This document shows, in pieces, positions 46,609-55,511 of a DNA stretch of 64,000 nucleotides. Every line of letters begins with the position of its first letter. Positions within the stretch are counted from its first letter, which is position 1. The position numbers were made by a program, and so were the translations under genes. The notes beneath the pieces were generated by a model. It was given only the letters and a program-made list of their open reading frames with translations, made no database searches and had not been told where the DNA came from. The stretch is from Defluviitalea saccharophila (lineage in GTDB: Bacteria; Bacillota; Clostridia; Lachnospirales; Defluviitaleaceae): contig NZ_CP121687.1 of assembly GCF_038396635.1 (NCBI RefSeq), positions 1,302,001 to 1,366,000 of the forward strand, given 5' to 3'.

Positions 46609-46702
46609 AACACTTCCTACGCTGGTATTACCCAGTTCAGGTTCATAGGGTCAAAGAACTACGGTTCTTACTCTCAGTCGGCCTATCCGACTCCCCTGTG
46701 TT
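46609..46702 (-). promoter_or_regulatory. TPP riboswitch (THI element) aptamer
   Basis: On the minus strand the conserved core is present: AACACAGGGGAGTC, then CTGAGAG, then GAACCTGAACTGGGTAATAC and CAGCGTAGGAAGTGTT, closing the P1 helix AACAC/GTGTT. It binds thiamine diphosphate. The genes it should control start with thiW, now 1.9 kb downstream beyond the IS element. Confidence 0.96.
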
Positions 46703-46727
46703 AATTATTATTCAATTGTCTAGGGAG

Positions 46728-46757
46728 ATAATAACATAATTTATCAATAAATTTCAA
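46728..46757 (-). promoter_or_regulatory. Sigma-A promoter of the thi leader
   Basis: TTGAAA (46757-46752) and TATTAT (46733-46728) on the minus strand are 18 bp apart and would start transcription about 20 nt before the riboswitch. Confidence 0.6.
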
Positions 46758-46919
46758 CTATCTCTTTCTTAAAAGTTATTACTTCAAATAAACACCTCGA
46801 TGACTATTGATAAAAGATCATCTTACTTCAAATGTTGATAAGCAGTTATCATTCTCAATGGTAGGATCTTACCACTACATGCTAAAATTCATGCCTTCAA
46901 AAAGTCGTTCGTCATTTAT

Positions 46920-47414
46920 TCATAATTCATCAACATATTTTTTACTTCTTAATATTGCAACAAGTGTATAAGAGTCATTAATTTCTCCATCAAGTGCCAT
47001 ATTATAAGCATCCTCAAAATCCACTAACCTGATACTCTTAACACCCTCTGTCGTCTGTAATTGATCTTTTTTAACACTTGTATCTTTCCCTAAATATAAA
47101 TAAACTTTACTATTCATCAACCCTGTATCTGTATACATATACCCAAGCGAAATTATTTCTTGGCTAATACATGAGATTTCTTCTAACATCTCTCTCTGTG
47201 CAGTTACATTAGATTCTTCCCCTTTTTCAGTAAATCCTCCAGGGATTTCCCAAGAGTCTTGATTAATATTCTTTCTAAATATTTTCATAAGAATTACTTT
47301 TTTATCTATAGTCAAGGGTAATATTGCTGCCCCACCTTTTATATTATTAAGTGATAGGACATTATTATTTAAAAAAACTTGAAAATATTCATTTTCATAA
47401 ACTATATGAGACAT
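46920..47414 (-). CDS. Nudix hydrolase
   Basis: The protein has 164 aa. The Nudix box is GGFTEKGEESNVTAQREMLE followed by EISC, with the RE and EE metal ligands in place. Upstream WEIP is typical of ADP-ribose pyrophosphatase-like members; the true substrate is unknown. It lies 20 bp after the 420-aa gene and may be co-transcribed. It is more AT-rich than the neighbouring thi genes. Confidence 0.88.
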   Translation of the reverse strand: MSHIVYENEYFQVFLNNNVLSLNNIKGGAAILPLTIDKKVILMKIFRKNINQDSWEIPGGFTEKGEESNVTAQREMLEEISCISQEIISLGYMYTDTGLMNSKVYLYLGKDTSVKKDQLQTTEGVKSIRLVDFEDAYNMALDGEINDSYTLVAILRSKKYVDEL

Positions 47415-47434
47415 ATAAAACTCCTTTCAACCTA

Positions 47435-48691
47435 TCAATGAACCGAATTTAAAGAGAACTGTTTGATTGTATCACAGATATTCTCTTTTGTTTCTAATTG
47501 TTTAACTTTACTCTTTCCCTGTAATTCCAATCTTCTTATCTGATTTTCTGTTTTATCTGTGATAGGTTTTGTAATAATACTAATTGCTTTCCCTAACAAT
47601 TTTGCGCCGATGAATGAAGCAGTTACTCCCTCAACTACAGCATCTACTATAAAGCCTACTCCATCTCCAGCTAAAGTTTCTCTTCCTAGATTCGTAAATT
47701 TTAATTTTGTTTTAGCAGAATCTATCAATTCCTTATTTCCCCAATCAATGATTCTATATAACTCTCGATCAAATTCTTCAATATATGTAATAAAGCTATC
47801 TTGCATTCTTTCTGCATTATCCTTTTTTGTAGATTTTCTCATGCATTTTATGAATGACTTATATTCCTTCATTTTCCTTATATGTTCAATCTGCTCCGCA
47901 TTAAGATTTGATAAAATCCCTATATCAAATAAACTTGTATTAATAATATAATCTTCTTCTGTCATTATCTCAAAGTTCTTTTTTGATATCTGACTGGTAA
48001 AGAAGATATCTTGTGGTGATATTTCAAACATATTTTGATTCATCAATTGTTCTGGATAAGCTGCTGAAGTCCCAAAAAAGTTAGGTATATTAAAGTTGTA
48101 TGAAATATCTACATAACTATTTATTATTTCCAATGAATTTTTATCTTGAAAGACTAACCTATTCGTCATTTGTCTAATATCTTTTCTCGTTAAGATACCC
48201 ATATCGCTCATAGAATGTAAATGGTAAGACCACTTTTCCTTATCTTCATTATTAATTTTTAAAGCATCTAATCTCTCAAAAATATTCTTACTAAAATGTC
48301 GAGAAATCTGTTCTATTCCCCATTTTAAAGCATTATTTAATTCAATTGCTTCTAAATAACTTAATACTTCAACTTCATCCTGTGCATGAGGTATTAATGT
48401 ATCGTTATCCCGAAATGTATTATATACATCTATTAAATTTGTTACTCCATTTCTAATTGATGGAACAATAATTCCTTTCTTAATATATTGCTGACCTTCT
48501 TCAGATATAAAAAATTTCACAAGATATTTGTTATTAATAAAAAATGTATCAGGAATGATGATTTTTCCATATGTTAGCGCATAAAAGTTTAATAGTGCCT
48601 TAAATTTCTCATATGTAAGATATTTAATATAAATATTATCCGCAAAAATAAAGTATACGTCTGCAATATCAACTATATTATTACGTTCCAC
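47435..48691 (-). CDS. Protein of unknown function
   Basis: The protein has about 418 aa from GTG 48691 (AAGGAGG 7 nt upstream). The N-terminus (DVYFIFADNIYIKYLTYEKF, then YGKIIIPDTFFINNKYLVKF) could be a PIN-like or other alpha/beta fold, but I do not recognise it. The C-terminal 100 residues include a hydrophobic stretch (GVGFIVDAVVEGVTASFIGA). There is no signal peptide. It is very rich in Ile, Asn and Lys. The pairing with a Nudix gene and the accessory setting beside an IS3 remnant suggest a horizontally acquired unit. Confidence 0.6.
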   Translation of the reverse strand: MERNNIVDIADVYFIFADNIYIKYLTYEKFKALLNFYALTYGKIIIPDTFFINNKYLVKFFISEEGQQYIKKGIIVPSIRNGVTNLIDVYNTFRDNDTLIPHAQDEVEVLSYLEAIELNNALKWGIEQISRHFSKNIFERLDALKINNEDKEKWSYHLHSMSDMGILTRKDIRQMTNRLVFQDKNSLEIINSYVDISYNFNIPNFFGTSAAYPEQLMNQNMFEISPQDIFFTSQISKKNFEIMTEEDYIINTSLFDIGILSNLNAEQIEHIRKMKEYKSFIKCMRKSTKKDNAERMQDSFITYIEEFDRELYRIIDWGNKELIDSAKTKLKFTNLGRETLAGDGVGFIVDAVVEGVTASFIGAKLLGKAISIITKPITDKTENQIRRLELQGKSKVKQLETKENICDTIKQFSLNSVH

Positions 48692-48760
48692 CTTCACTCC
48701 TCCTTATATTTTAAATGACAATTATCTTTCATTGCAAAAAATATAAACTAACTACACTTT

Positions 48761-48898
48761 TTACATTTCAATTTCTCCTGACGCATTTTCCTTCAGTCTC
48801 TTCAGAGGTATTATCAATTCGCTTACTATCCTCGATCTTGGAATGAAGTTAATGAACTCACTTATGCTTAACACCTTGTCCACTAATTCGATAAACAT
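48761..48898 (-). CDS. Possible small protein or gene fragment (45 codons)
   Basis: This is an ATG-started frame reading MFIELVDKVLSISEFINF and later IPLKRLKENASGEIEM before TAA. There is no good ribosome binding site. It may be a decayed gene fragment in the same degraded stretch as the IS3 remnant. Confidence 0.2.
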   Translation of the reverse strand: MFIELVDKVLSISEFINFIPRSRIVSELIIPLKRLKENASGEIEM

Positions 48899-49122
48899 AA
48901 CTCACTTAAAGATACCAATATTTAATTACTTTATTTCAGGTAACTCTCCAATGATTTCAATCTTATCTTAAGCCATTTCTATGCGTAACTTTTGCTTTCA
49001 TTGCGAGTGCTATTCTCCAGCATTTTTGTAACACCCAGACCTAATATTTTATGACAAGTTTCAATGGTGTTAATCCTTTGCATGATATCTGACATGATTA
49101 TACCACACATATATAAAATAAT
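48899..49122. other. Degraded accessory DNA
   Basis: Between the 45-codon frame and the IS3 fragment only short frames with no recognisable family are seen (for example one beginning MSDIMQRINTIETCHKILG). It looks like decayed gene remains. Confidence 0.4.
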
Positions 49123-49236
49123 TTACGCTTCATTCAATTCTGTGTCATTATGATAATAATGATAATAAATTTGTTCATTCTTTAATGTATCATAATAGCG
49201 TTCCATAGGAGCATTATAGGCATATCTAAATGGCGA
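49123..49236 (-). pseudogene. IS3-family transposase remnant (C-terminal fragment)
   Basis: On the minus strand the frame reads RYAYNAPMERYYDTLKNEQI followed by a tail ending in NDTELNEA and TAA. This is the NAPMExxxxTLKxE block around the catalytic Glu of IS3 orfB. The rest of the element is gone. Confidence 0.65.
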
Positions 49237-49331
49237 AGCAATTATTAAAAATATGTATATAGTTAAAAAGGTTCAACTGAAGCTGAAAAAATCTTTGATC
49301 AAAATAGACAAGAAATAGGCAAGAAAAAATC

Positions 49332-49361
49332 AAAAAAGCTTCCAGCAAATTTGCCAGAAGC
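49332..49361 (-). terminator. Terminator after tRNA-Thr
   Basis: GCTTC/GAAGC arms around a self-complementary GCAAATTTGC are followed by six T residues on the minus strand. Confidence 0.75.
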
Positions 49362-49375
49362 ATTGATTTTTCTAA

Positions 49376-49448
49376 AGCTGCTAACGGGACTTGAACCCGT
49401 GACCTCCGCCTTACCAAGGCGACGCTCTACCGACTGAGCCATAGCAGC
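49376..49448 (-). tRNA. tRNA-Thr (anticodon GGU)
   Basis: Cloverleaf: acceptor GCTGCTA/TAGCAGC (7 bp), D arm GCTC-AGTCGGTA-GAGC, anticodon arm TCGCC-TTGGTAA-GGCGG with anticodon GGT, and T arm with GGTTCAAGTCC. No CCA is encoded. Confidence 0.96.
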
Positions 49449-49480
49449 ATATTTATTAAATTGTCGCTCAACGATTACAT

Positions 49481-49509
49481 ATGATATCATGTTTTGTCCT
49501 TTTCGTCAA
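49481..49509 (-). promoter_or_regulatory. Sigma-A promoter of tRNA-Thr
   Basis: TTGACG (49509-49504), a 17-bp spacer and TATCAT (49486-49481) lie about 33 bp upstream of the tRNA. Confidence 0.7.
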
Positions 49510-49588
49510 GCATTTTTAATAGCTTTTTTTGAGTTTTTTTGTTAGAAATTTTTTCAGCTTTACTTTGGTTTTACTGAGAAATAAAAGT

Positions 49589-49665
49589 GTTACTTATATA
49601 GGAAATTTAGAAGAATTTCCTATGTAAGTAACAAAGTATCAGCATATACATACTGATACTTTGTT
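49589..49665 (-). repeat. Two overlapping hairpins downstream of sigH
   Basis: A 13-bp perfect hairpin (AACAAAGTATCAG, CTGATACTTTGTT; 49630-49665) shares three bases with a 19-bp hairpin (GTTACTTATATAGGAAATT with one wobble; 49589-49632). Neither has a clean U tract, but they probably end the sigH transcript. The AGTATCAG core recurs at 60425-60572. Confidence 0.6.
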
Positions 49666-49688
49666 ATGATCTATGTTTCTATTAAATT

Positions 49689-50327
49689 CTAATCCAAAAA
49701 CTTTTCTAATTTCTTCTTTACTCTTTGAAGAGCGTTGTCAATGGATTTGATGTCTCGTCCCATTTCGTTTGCTATTTCATAGTAAGCTTTTCCTTGGAGA
49801 TAAAGAGATAAGACCTGACATTCCAAGCTGCTTAAGACTTCTCCCATTCGTTGTTCTATAAAGGCTAAGTTTTCCTGCCCGATAAGAAGTTCTTCCGGGT
49901 TAGCAGCCCTTCCTCCAATAATAACATCCATAAGGGTCGTTCTTTCGCTTTCTTCATCAAAAACTGGTCTGTGGAGGGAAATATATGAATTTAAAGGTAT
50001 ATGCTTTTGGCGAGTTGCCGCTTTAATCGCTGTGATGATTTGACGGGTTATACATAATTCTGCAAAAGCACGAAAAGAGGATATTTTTTCTTCTTGATAA
50101 TCTCTGATCGCTTTATATAGTCCAATCATACCTTCCTGGATAATGTCTTCACGGTCGGCACCGATTAAGAAGTATGTTCTTGCTTTTGCACGAACAAAAT
50201 TCTTATATTTATTTATTAAATAATCTACTGCTTCAGAGTCACCTACTCTTATTAAATCAACAATCGTTTCATCATCCAGTTCGTCATACGGTAATATCTT
50301 GGCGCTTTCTTCAAAATTTAAGCTCAT
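49689..50327 (-). CDS. sigH: RNA polymerase sporulation sigma factor SigH
   Basis: The protein has about 212 aa from the ATG at 50327, which has GGGGAGGGG upstream (the frame opens with a TTG five codons earlier). Region 2 reads GADREDIIQEGMIGLYKAIR with FRAFAELCITRQIITAIKAA; region 4 reads LSLYLQGKAYYEIANEMGRD. SigH directs early sporulation and competence genes. It lies upstream of tRNA-Thr, with a promoter and long leader of its own. Confidence 0.94.
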   Translation of the reverse strand: MSLNFEESAKILPYDELDDETIVDLIRVGDSEAVDYLINKYKNFVRAKARTYFLIGADREDIIQEGMIGLYKAIRDYQEEKISSFRAFAELCITRQIITAIKAATRQKHIPLNSYISLHRPVFDEESERTTLMDVIIGGRAANPEELLIGQENLAFIEQRMGEVLSSLECQVLSLYLQGKAYYEIANEMGRDIKSIDNALQRVKKKLEKFLD

Positions 50328-50602
50328 TGTACCCCTCCCCAATTTTTCATGTGTATTCTAAGATTTTTGATGTATTTTATACTTCTATTGAACCACTTCG
50401 GATTTAAGCGATCTGCCCAATCCACCGAAGCTTCTCCCCCAATTCTATATGTTTGTCCAAATTACCTTGGCAGGTCTTCCAAGAAGCGAATTTTTACAAT
50501 CCCTATCTCACTAAATTTAAGTATATCATAAGTAATTCATTTTGTTAAGCATATTTGTAAATATTAACCATTTGATTCCATTTTACCATAACTTTGTATA
50601 CA
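50328..50602. promoter_or_regulatory. sigH promoter and structured leader
   Basis: TTAACA (50548-50543), 17 bp and TATACT (50525-50520) on the minus strand form a strong sigma-A promoter. The leader is about 185 nt and can fold into CTTGG/CCAAG and CTTCGG/CCGAAG hairpins, which could hold post-transcriptional control. No gene is present. Confidence 0.6.
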
Positions 50603-50640
50603 AAAGAAAGTACCGATGTGGATCGCACCGGTACTCTCTT
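50603..50640 (-). terminator. Terminator of the polyol operon
   Basis: An AGTACCG/CGGTACT stem extended by partial pairing on both sides, with T-runs on both strands, lies 39 bp after the dehydrogenase gene. Confidence 0.85.
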
Positions 50641-50678
50641 TTTTATATTATTTACATAGGGGTTTTATTAACAATAGA

Positions 50679-51716
50679 TTAGTCTATTTTGATAACAGCC
50701 TTTACAACGTCTTGCTTGTTGTTAATAACATATTGGAATGCTTCTGGTGTCTTTTCAAAATCAAATTCATGGGTTACAATGCCGGAAATATCAATTAGGC
50801 CCTGTGCAACTGCTTTAATCGCAATTGGATAAATGTTTCTGTAACGGAATACTGATTTGATTTCTGCTTCTTTAGCTAAAATCTTTGCAAAGTTATAGTC
50901 AATGATGTCTTCAGGTGCCATACCAACTAAAACAATGGTTCCTCCGGTTTTTACGATATATGCTGTTTGTTGAATAGTGATTTTGGAACCAGCTGTTTCG
51001 ATTACAACATCTGCACCTTTGCTGTTGATTTTGCTATAGGTTTCAAGTGTATTCTCGTTAGCTGCATTAATAACACGGGTTGCTCCTAATTGCATTGCAA
51101 CATCCAAACGTTTTTGTAATACGTCTACTACGGTAATGTCTGTTGCGCCATAAGCTTTACAAGCCAGTAAGGTTACAAGACCAATACAACCTGCTCCTAG
51201 AATCACTACGGAACTTCCTAATTTTACATTTCCTTGAGCTGCTGCGTGCATACCTACTGCCAAAGGTTCAATTAAAGCACCTTCTTTAGTGGATATATTA
51301 TCAGGAAGTTTGAATGCCATGTTTTCAGGATATGCAATATAATTTTCTAAACATCCGTGATATGGGGGGGTTGCTAAGAATTCTACATCAGGACATAAAT
51401 TATATTTTCCTGATTTACAAAATTCACATTGTCCGCAAGTTTGACCGGGCTCCAGAGCCACTTTGTCTCCAACTTTTAAAGTTTTTACGTCTTTTCCTAT
51501 TTCAACTACTCTACCAGAACATTCATGTCCTAAGATAAAATCTCCTTCTACTACAAAGTCACCGATTTTACCATGTTCTAAATAATGAACGTCCGAACCG
51601 CAAATGCCAACATATTCAAGTTTAATTAATACTTCGTTATCTTTAATTTTTGGCATTTCTACATCTCGAAGTTCCATTTTGTTGAGATCAGTCATAAAGA
51701 AAGCTTTATTTTCCAT
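50679..51716 (-). CDS. Zinc-dependent polyol dehydrogenase (sorbitol/xylitol/threonine-type MDR)
   Basis: The protein has 345 aa. CGSDVHYLEHGKIGDFVVEG, GHECSGRVVEIGKDVKTLKV, the structural zinc loop CGQCEFCKSGKYNLC and the Rossmann motif VVILGAGCIGLVTLLACKAY identify a medium-chain dehydrogenase closest to sorbitol and xylitol dehydrogenases. It oxidises a sugar alcohol with NAD. It is the last gene of the transporter operon, so the imported compound is probably its substrate. GGAGGATAGATC precedes the ATG. Confidence 0.88.
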   Translation of the reverse strand: MENKAFFMTDLNKMELRDVEMPKIKDNEVLIKLEYVGICGSDVHYLEHGKIGDFVVEGDFILGHECSGRVVEIGKDVKTLKVGDKVALEPGQTCGQCEFCKSGKYNLCPDVEFLATPPYHGCLENYIAYPENMAFKLPDNISTKEGALIEPLAVGMHAAAQGNVKLGSSVVILGAGCIGLVTLLACKAYGATDITVVDVLQKRLDVAMQLGATRVINAANENTLETYSKINSKGADVVIETAGSKITIQQTAYIVKTGGTIVLVGMAPEDIIDYNFAKILAKEAEIKSVFRYRNIYPIAIKAVAQGLIDISGIVTHEFDFEKTPEAFQYVINNKQDVVKAVIKID

Positions 51717-51744
51717 ACGATCTATCCTCCTATCTTTCGTATAA

Positions 51745-52752
51745 TTATTCTGTAATTAATCCTCTTTCTTTGTATATTTTGATATATTCATCAACATTAT
51801 CCTTGGTAATAAGAGGAGCAGCGATATCTGTATCGATTTGCTTTTCTTCACCAGTTAATAATCTGTGAGCTGTGTCTAAGATTAATTCGGATAAGTCAAT
51901 AGCAGATTGTAAGCAAGTAGCTGTCATTTTTCCTTCTTGGATTAAGAGTAAAGCTTCTGCAGTACCATCTACACCATAAACAAATATGTCTTCATATCCT
52001 GGTTTGCCGGCTACAACTTCTAAAGCACCTGCTGCCATGTTGTCATTCATTGAAATAATTGCATCAATTTCTCCATGAGCGATTACCCAGTCTTCCATAA
52101 GTGCCATTGCTTCGTCTTTGTTCCAGTTAGCAAAGTCTTCAGCAACAATCTTTACATCAGGTCTTTTATCAAAGAATTCCGCTTGCCATGCTTTTCTTCT
52201 TTCATCTGCGTGGAAGTTACCGGATGGTCCATTGAGTACAACGACTCTTGCATTTTCTGGTATTTGTTCCAAAGCAAGTGTTGCATTTACAGCTGCTTGT
52301 TTGTATGGATCAGCGTCTACGGAGGATGCTCCTTCTATTCCATCAATTCTTGCATTGGTAGTAATAGCTATAATACCATTTTGAACAACTTTTTCAACAT
52401 AAGGTCTTTGTGCTTCTCCGTTATTAGGTTGCACAATGATTGCATCATATTTACTAGAAATCGCATTTTCTATAGCTGTATTTTCTTTTTCATCATCTGC
52501 TTGTCCATCAAAAACATCCAATGTAATATCATCATATTCTCCTGCTTCAGCCATAATTTCATTTGCTAGCCAAGCTGCGAATGAATCGGACTGTGCTCTG
52601 GCGATATAAGCTACTCTGTAGCCGCTTTTTTTAGTTTCATCTTTAGCAGGAGTTTCTGAGGATGTGTTATTGCTGCCGCCACTGCCGCACCCCACTAATA
52701 AAGACATTGCCATAACTGCAGTTAACCCCATTGCTACTAATCTTTTTTTCAT
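51745..52752 (-). CDS. Sugar ABC transporter substrate-binding lipoprotein (RbsB-like)
   Basis: The protein has 335 aa. The signal peptide with lipobox AMSLLVGCGSG is followed by a Ser/Thr linker and a type I periplasmic-binding fold: RVAYIARAQSDSFAAWLANE, DAIIVQPNNGEAQRPYVEKV and AIISMNDNMAAGALEVVAG. It captures a sugar or polyol outside the cell. It follows the permease gene by 23 bp. Confidence 0.92.
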   Translation of the reverse strand: MKKRLVAMGLTAVMAMSLLVGCGSGGSNNTSSETPAKDETKKSGYRVAYIARAQSDSFAAWLANEIMAEAGEYDDITLDVFDGQADDEKENTAIENAISSKYDAIIVQPNNGEAQRPYVEKVVQNGIIAITTNARIDGIEGASSVDADPYKQAAVNATLALEQIPENARVVVLNGPSGNFHADERRKAWQAEFFDKRPDVKIVAEDFANWNKDEAMALMEDWVIAHGEIDAIISMNDNMAAGALEVVAGKPGYEDIFVYGVDGTAEALLLIQEGKMTATCLQSAIDLSELILDTAHRLLTGEEKQIDTDIAAPLITKDNVDEYIKIYKERGLITE

Positions 52753-52775
52753 AATTCATTACCCCTTCCTTTGAT

Positions 52776-53777
52776 TTAATTTAAATTTAAATTTAATTGC
52801 TTGTCTTGTTTCTCTTCCACTAAAATTACTTTTGAAGTCTTTTTAGATTTAGAGCGAATATCCCAAATTACTGCTAAAGCTATAATTGCACCTTTTACAA
52901 TCTGTTGCACATATGAATCTACCCCTGTAAGATTCATAATGTTGTTGAGAGAACCAATAATGAATGAGCCTGCTAAGGTTCCCATTGTTGTTCCAATTCC
53001 TCCTGAGAAACTGGTTCCCCCTACAATTGCTGCTGTTAATCCCTCCATTTCGTATCCTACTGCACCGTTTGGTAACCCTGCATTTACACGAGACATAAAG
53101 AGTACCCCAGCAATACCAACTAAAATCCCATTGATAATGAAAACCTTATATTTTGCCAGTTTTACATTAATTCCTGAAGCAATGGATGCTTCTTCATTTC
53201 CACCGATGGCATATAGAGAACGTCCGAGGGCTGTATGCCTTAGCAAGTAGTAAATAATAACCGTTATGACTGCCAGGAATATGATCGGTGTTGGGATTCC
53301 AAGGATATCTCCCTGTCCAAAAACTACATACTTTCCTAATTGTAAGATATTTTGTCCTTTGGTATATAGGAGTGCTGCACCTCTTGCTACCGTCATCATT
53401 GCTAATGTTGCAATAAAAGGTGGAGCTTTGAAATTTGTAATCATGACTGCATTAATCAAGTTACAAATTACTGCAACTAGTATTGCTATAAGAAATGCTC
53501 CTATTAAAGAGCCGGTAGCCTTATAAAAGCTTACTGATAATACCCCTGCTAATGCCAATACAGAACCTGCTGATAAGTCCAACATTCCGCTGATAATTAA
53601 AATCATTTCTCCGTATGCTAAAATTGTTCCTACTGCCAGCTGTCTGGCAACATTGGTGAGATTGTTTTTTGTTAAAAAGTTTTTATCAAGAAGACTGCAA
53701 ATCACAACCATAAAAATTAAAACAATGAAAATCGAGTATTTTTCCATTATTTTGCTTTTCTTAAATTTTTCAACCAT
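52776..53777 (-). CDS. Sugar ABC transporter permease (RbsC-like)
   Basis: The protein has 333 aa and 8-10 hydrophobic segments. GEMILIISGMLDLSAGSVLA, AVYAIGGNEEAS-type loop (LYAIGGNEEASIASGINV) and GGTSFSGGIGTTMGTLAGSF are family signatures. It forms the membrane pore with the RbsA-like ATPase. GGAGGGGAG precedes the ATG. Confidence 0.93.
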   Translation of the reverse strand: MVEKFKKSKIMEKYSIFIVLIFMVVICSLLDKNFLTKNNLTNVARQLAVGTILAYGEMILIISGMLDLSAGSVLALAGVLSVSFYKATGSLIGAFLIAILVAVICNLINAVMITNFKAPPFIATLAMMTVARGAALLYTKGQNILQLGKYVVFGQGDILGIPTPIIFLAVITVIIYYLLRHTALGRSLYAIGGNEEASIASGINVKLAKYKVFIINGILVGIAGVLFMSRVNAGLPNGAVGYEMEGLTAAIVGGTSFSGGIGTTMGTLAGSFIIGSLNNIMNLTGVDSYVQQIVKGAIIALAVIWDIRSKSKKTSKVILVEEKQDKQLNLNLN

Positions 53778-53800
53778 TTTCTCCCCTCCATTTCTCTAGT

Positions 53801-55285
53801 CTACGTTGCAAACTTCATAATCTTTTCTTGTGTGAATTCATCTCTTTGTAATTCGCCGGTAATTCTTCCCTTGTTCATAACATAAATTCTATCGCACATA
53901 CCGATTAATTCAGGAAGCTCCGAGGAAATCATAATAACGCTTTTGCCTTGCTTTGCCATATCCGTCATCAATTTATAGATTTCAAACTTTGCTCCTACGT
54001 CAATTCCCCTTGTAGGTTCATCCAGTATGAGTATGTCTGGTTCTAACAGCATCCATTTTGCTAATAATACTTTTTGTTGATTTCCTCCACTTAAGGATTG
54101 TATGGTTGTTTCTAAAGTAGGCGTCTTTACATTCATTTTTTTAAAGTAGTTGCCAACCATTTCTTTTTCCTGTTTTGAATGCCAATACCCTCCATAGAAA
54201 AATTTTTGCAAACTGGAAATGCTGGCATTTTCCATTACGCTTCTAACAGGAATAATACCGTATCTTCTTCTGTCTTCAGAAAGCATTACCATTTTATTGG
54301 CTATACTGTCATGTACACTTTCTATTTTTACTTCTTTCCCATGGATTTTTATTTTCCCTGATGTGATTGGGTCTAGACCAAATAAGGAACGCATAAGTTC
54401 TGTTCGACCTGCTCCCACCAGCCCTGCAAATCCTATAATTTCTCCTTTTTTCACATGGAAATGAATATCCTTGAAAACTCCTTTACTGTACAAGTTCTCT
54501 ACTTCTAAGATGTTTTCTCCTATTGGACATTCTTCTTTCGGATAAACATTGGTGATTTTTCTTCCTACCATTAAAGCAATAACATCATCCATTGTAAGAT
54601 CCTTTGCCGGATGACTGGCTACTACTGTTCCATCACGGAAAACAGTGATATCGTCTGCTATTTGGAATACCTCATCTAATTTATGAGAAATGTAGATGAT
54701 GCTAACCCCTTTTTTCTTTAACATCGCAATCTTTTCAAATAGCTTTTCAACTTCTCTTTGAGTGATTGCCGAGGTAGGTTCATCCATAACAATAATGCTT
54801 GCATTGTTTGAAATTGCTTTGATGATTTCTAACATTTGTATGTCTGATACCGTTAAAGTTTTTAGTTTTTGATCTGGCTCATAGGGCAAATCTTCGTCTT
54901 TTAAAAACTTAATGGTATCTCTTCTGAGTTTCTTCCAATCAACTTTTCCAAATTTATTTAGAGGGAGTCTGCCTAAAAATAAGTTTTCTTCAACGGACAT
55001 CTCCGGAACATAGTTTAACTCTTGAGCAATCATTGCTATTCCGTAGCTTGCCGCTTGGATCGGATTTTGTATTTTTACAGGCTTTTCATCAATAAAAATT
55101 TGTCCTGCATCTGGTTTATAAATTCCGTTGATAATTTTCATTAATGTTGATTTCCCTGCACCATTCTCTCCGCACAGGGCATGAACGGTTCCTTTTCTTA
55201 CAGAGAAATCAATCTTATCTAAGGCTTTTACTCCTGGAAAGGATTTTTCAATATTTGAAACTCTAAGCTTGATTTCCTGACTCAT
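53801..55285 (-). CDS. Sugar ABC transporter ATP-binding protein (RbsA-like, two ATPase domains)
   Basis: The protein has 494 aa with two ABC domains. The first has CGENGAGKSTLMKIINGIY, TVSDIQMLEIIKA and VMDEPTSAI; the second has FAGLVGAGRTELMRSLFG, the signature LSGGNQQKVLLAKWML and ILDEPTRGIDVGAK. It energises uptake. GGGGGGATAAC precedes the ATG. It opens the transporter operon after the regulator terminator. Confidence 0.95.
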   Translation of the reverse strand: MSQEIKLRVSNIEKSFPGVKALDKIDFSVRKGTVHALCGENGAGKSTLMKIINGIYKPDAGQIFIDEKPVKIQNPIQAASYGIAMIAQELNYVPEMSVEENLFLGRLPLNKFGKVDWKKLRRDTIKFLKDEDLPYEPDQKLKTLTVSDIQMLEIIKAISNNASIIVMDEPTSAITQREVEKLFEKIAMLKKKGVSIIYISHKLDEVFQIADDITVFRDGTVVASHPAKDLTMDDVIALMVGRKITNVYPKEECPIGENILEVENLYSKGVFKDIHFHVKKGEIIGFAGLVGAGRTELMRSLFGLDPITSGKIKIHGKEVKIESVHDSIANKMVMLSEDRRRYGIIPVRSVMENASISSLQKFFYGGYWHSKQEKEMVGNYFKKMNVKTPTLETTIQSLSGGNQQKVLLAKWMLLEPDILILDEPTRGIDVGAKFEIYKLMTDMAKQGKSVIMISSELPELIGMCDRIYVMNKGRITGELQRDEFTQEKIMKFAT

Positions 55286-55315
55286 GTTATCCCCCCTTCG
55301 AGAGTTTTTGAATTC

Positions 55316-55335
55316 AATCTCTTTTGCAAGATTGA
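55316..55335. promoter_or_regulatory. Inverted repeat upstream of the transporter operon
   Basis: CAATCT-N8-AGATTG lies 31 bp before the RbsA-like start. It could be an operator or a leader hairpin; a YesN-like regulator site would be expected further upstream. Confidence 0.3.
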
Positions 55336-55473
55336 TTGTGTAATAACTATAACAAAATCTATTCTTTTATATCAGTGATATCCTTAAGGAGTTTTTAGAC
55401 GATTTTGCTGTGAATTTTTTGTCAATTATGAGATTAGTATTATTTTGCTCCACTTTAGTATTTTTTTACGAAA

Positions 55474-55497
55474 AAAAATCCTCCGAGGAGGATTTTT
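55474..55497 (-). terminator. Terminator after the response regulator
   Basis: An 11-bp perfect stem (AAAAATCCTCC, GGAGGATTTTT) with a 2-nt centre and T-runs separates the regulator genes from the transporter genes. Confidence 0.88.
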
Positions 55498-55511
55498 AAT
55501 AAACTTCTATG

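Noticed and set aside
46609-46702. TPP riboswitch acting on the Nudix gene
   Set aside because: The Nudix gene lies upstream of the riboswitch on the same strand, not downstream; thiW is the only plausible target.
49376-49448. Integration site at the tRNA-Thr 3' end
   Set aside because: No duplicated tRNA 3' segment and no integrase gene found in the window.
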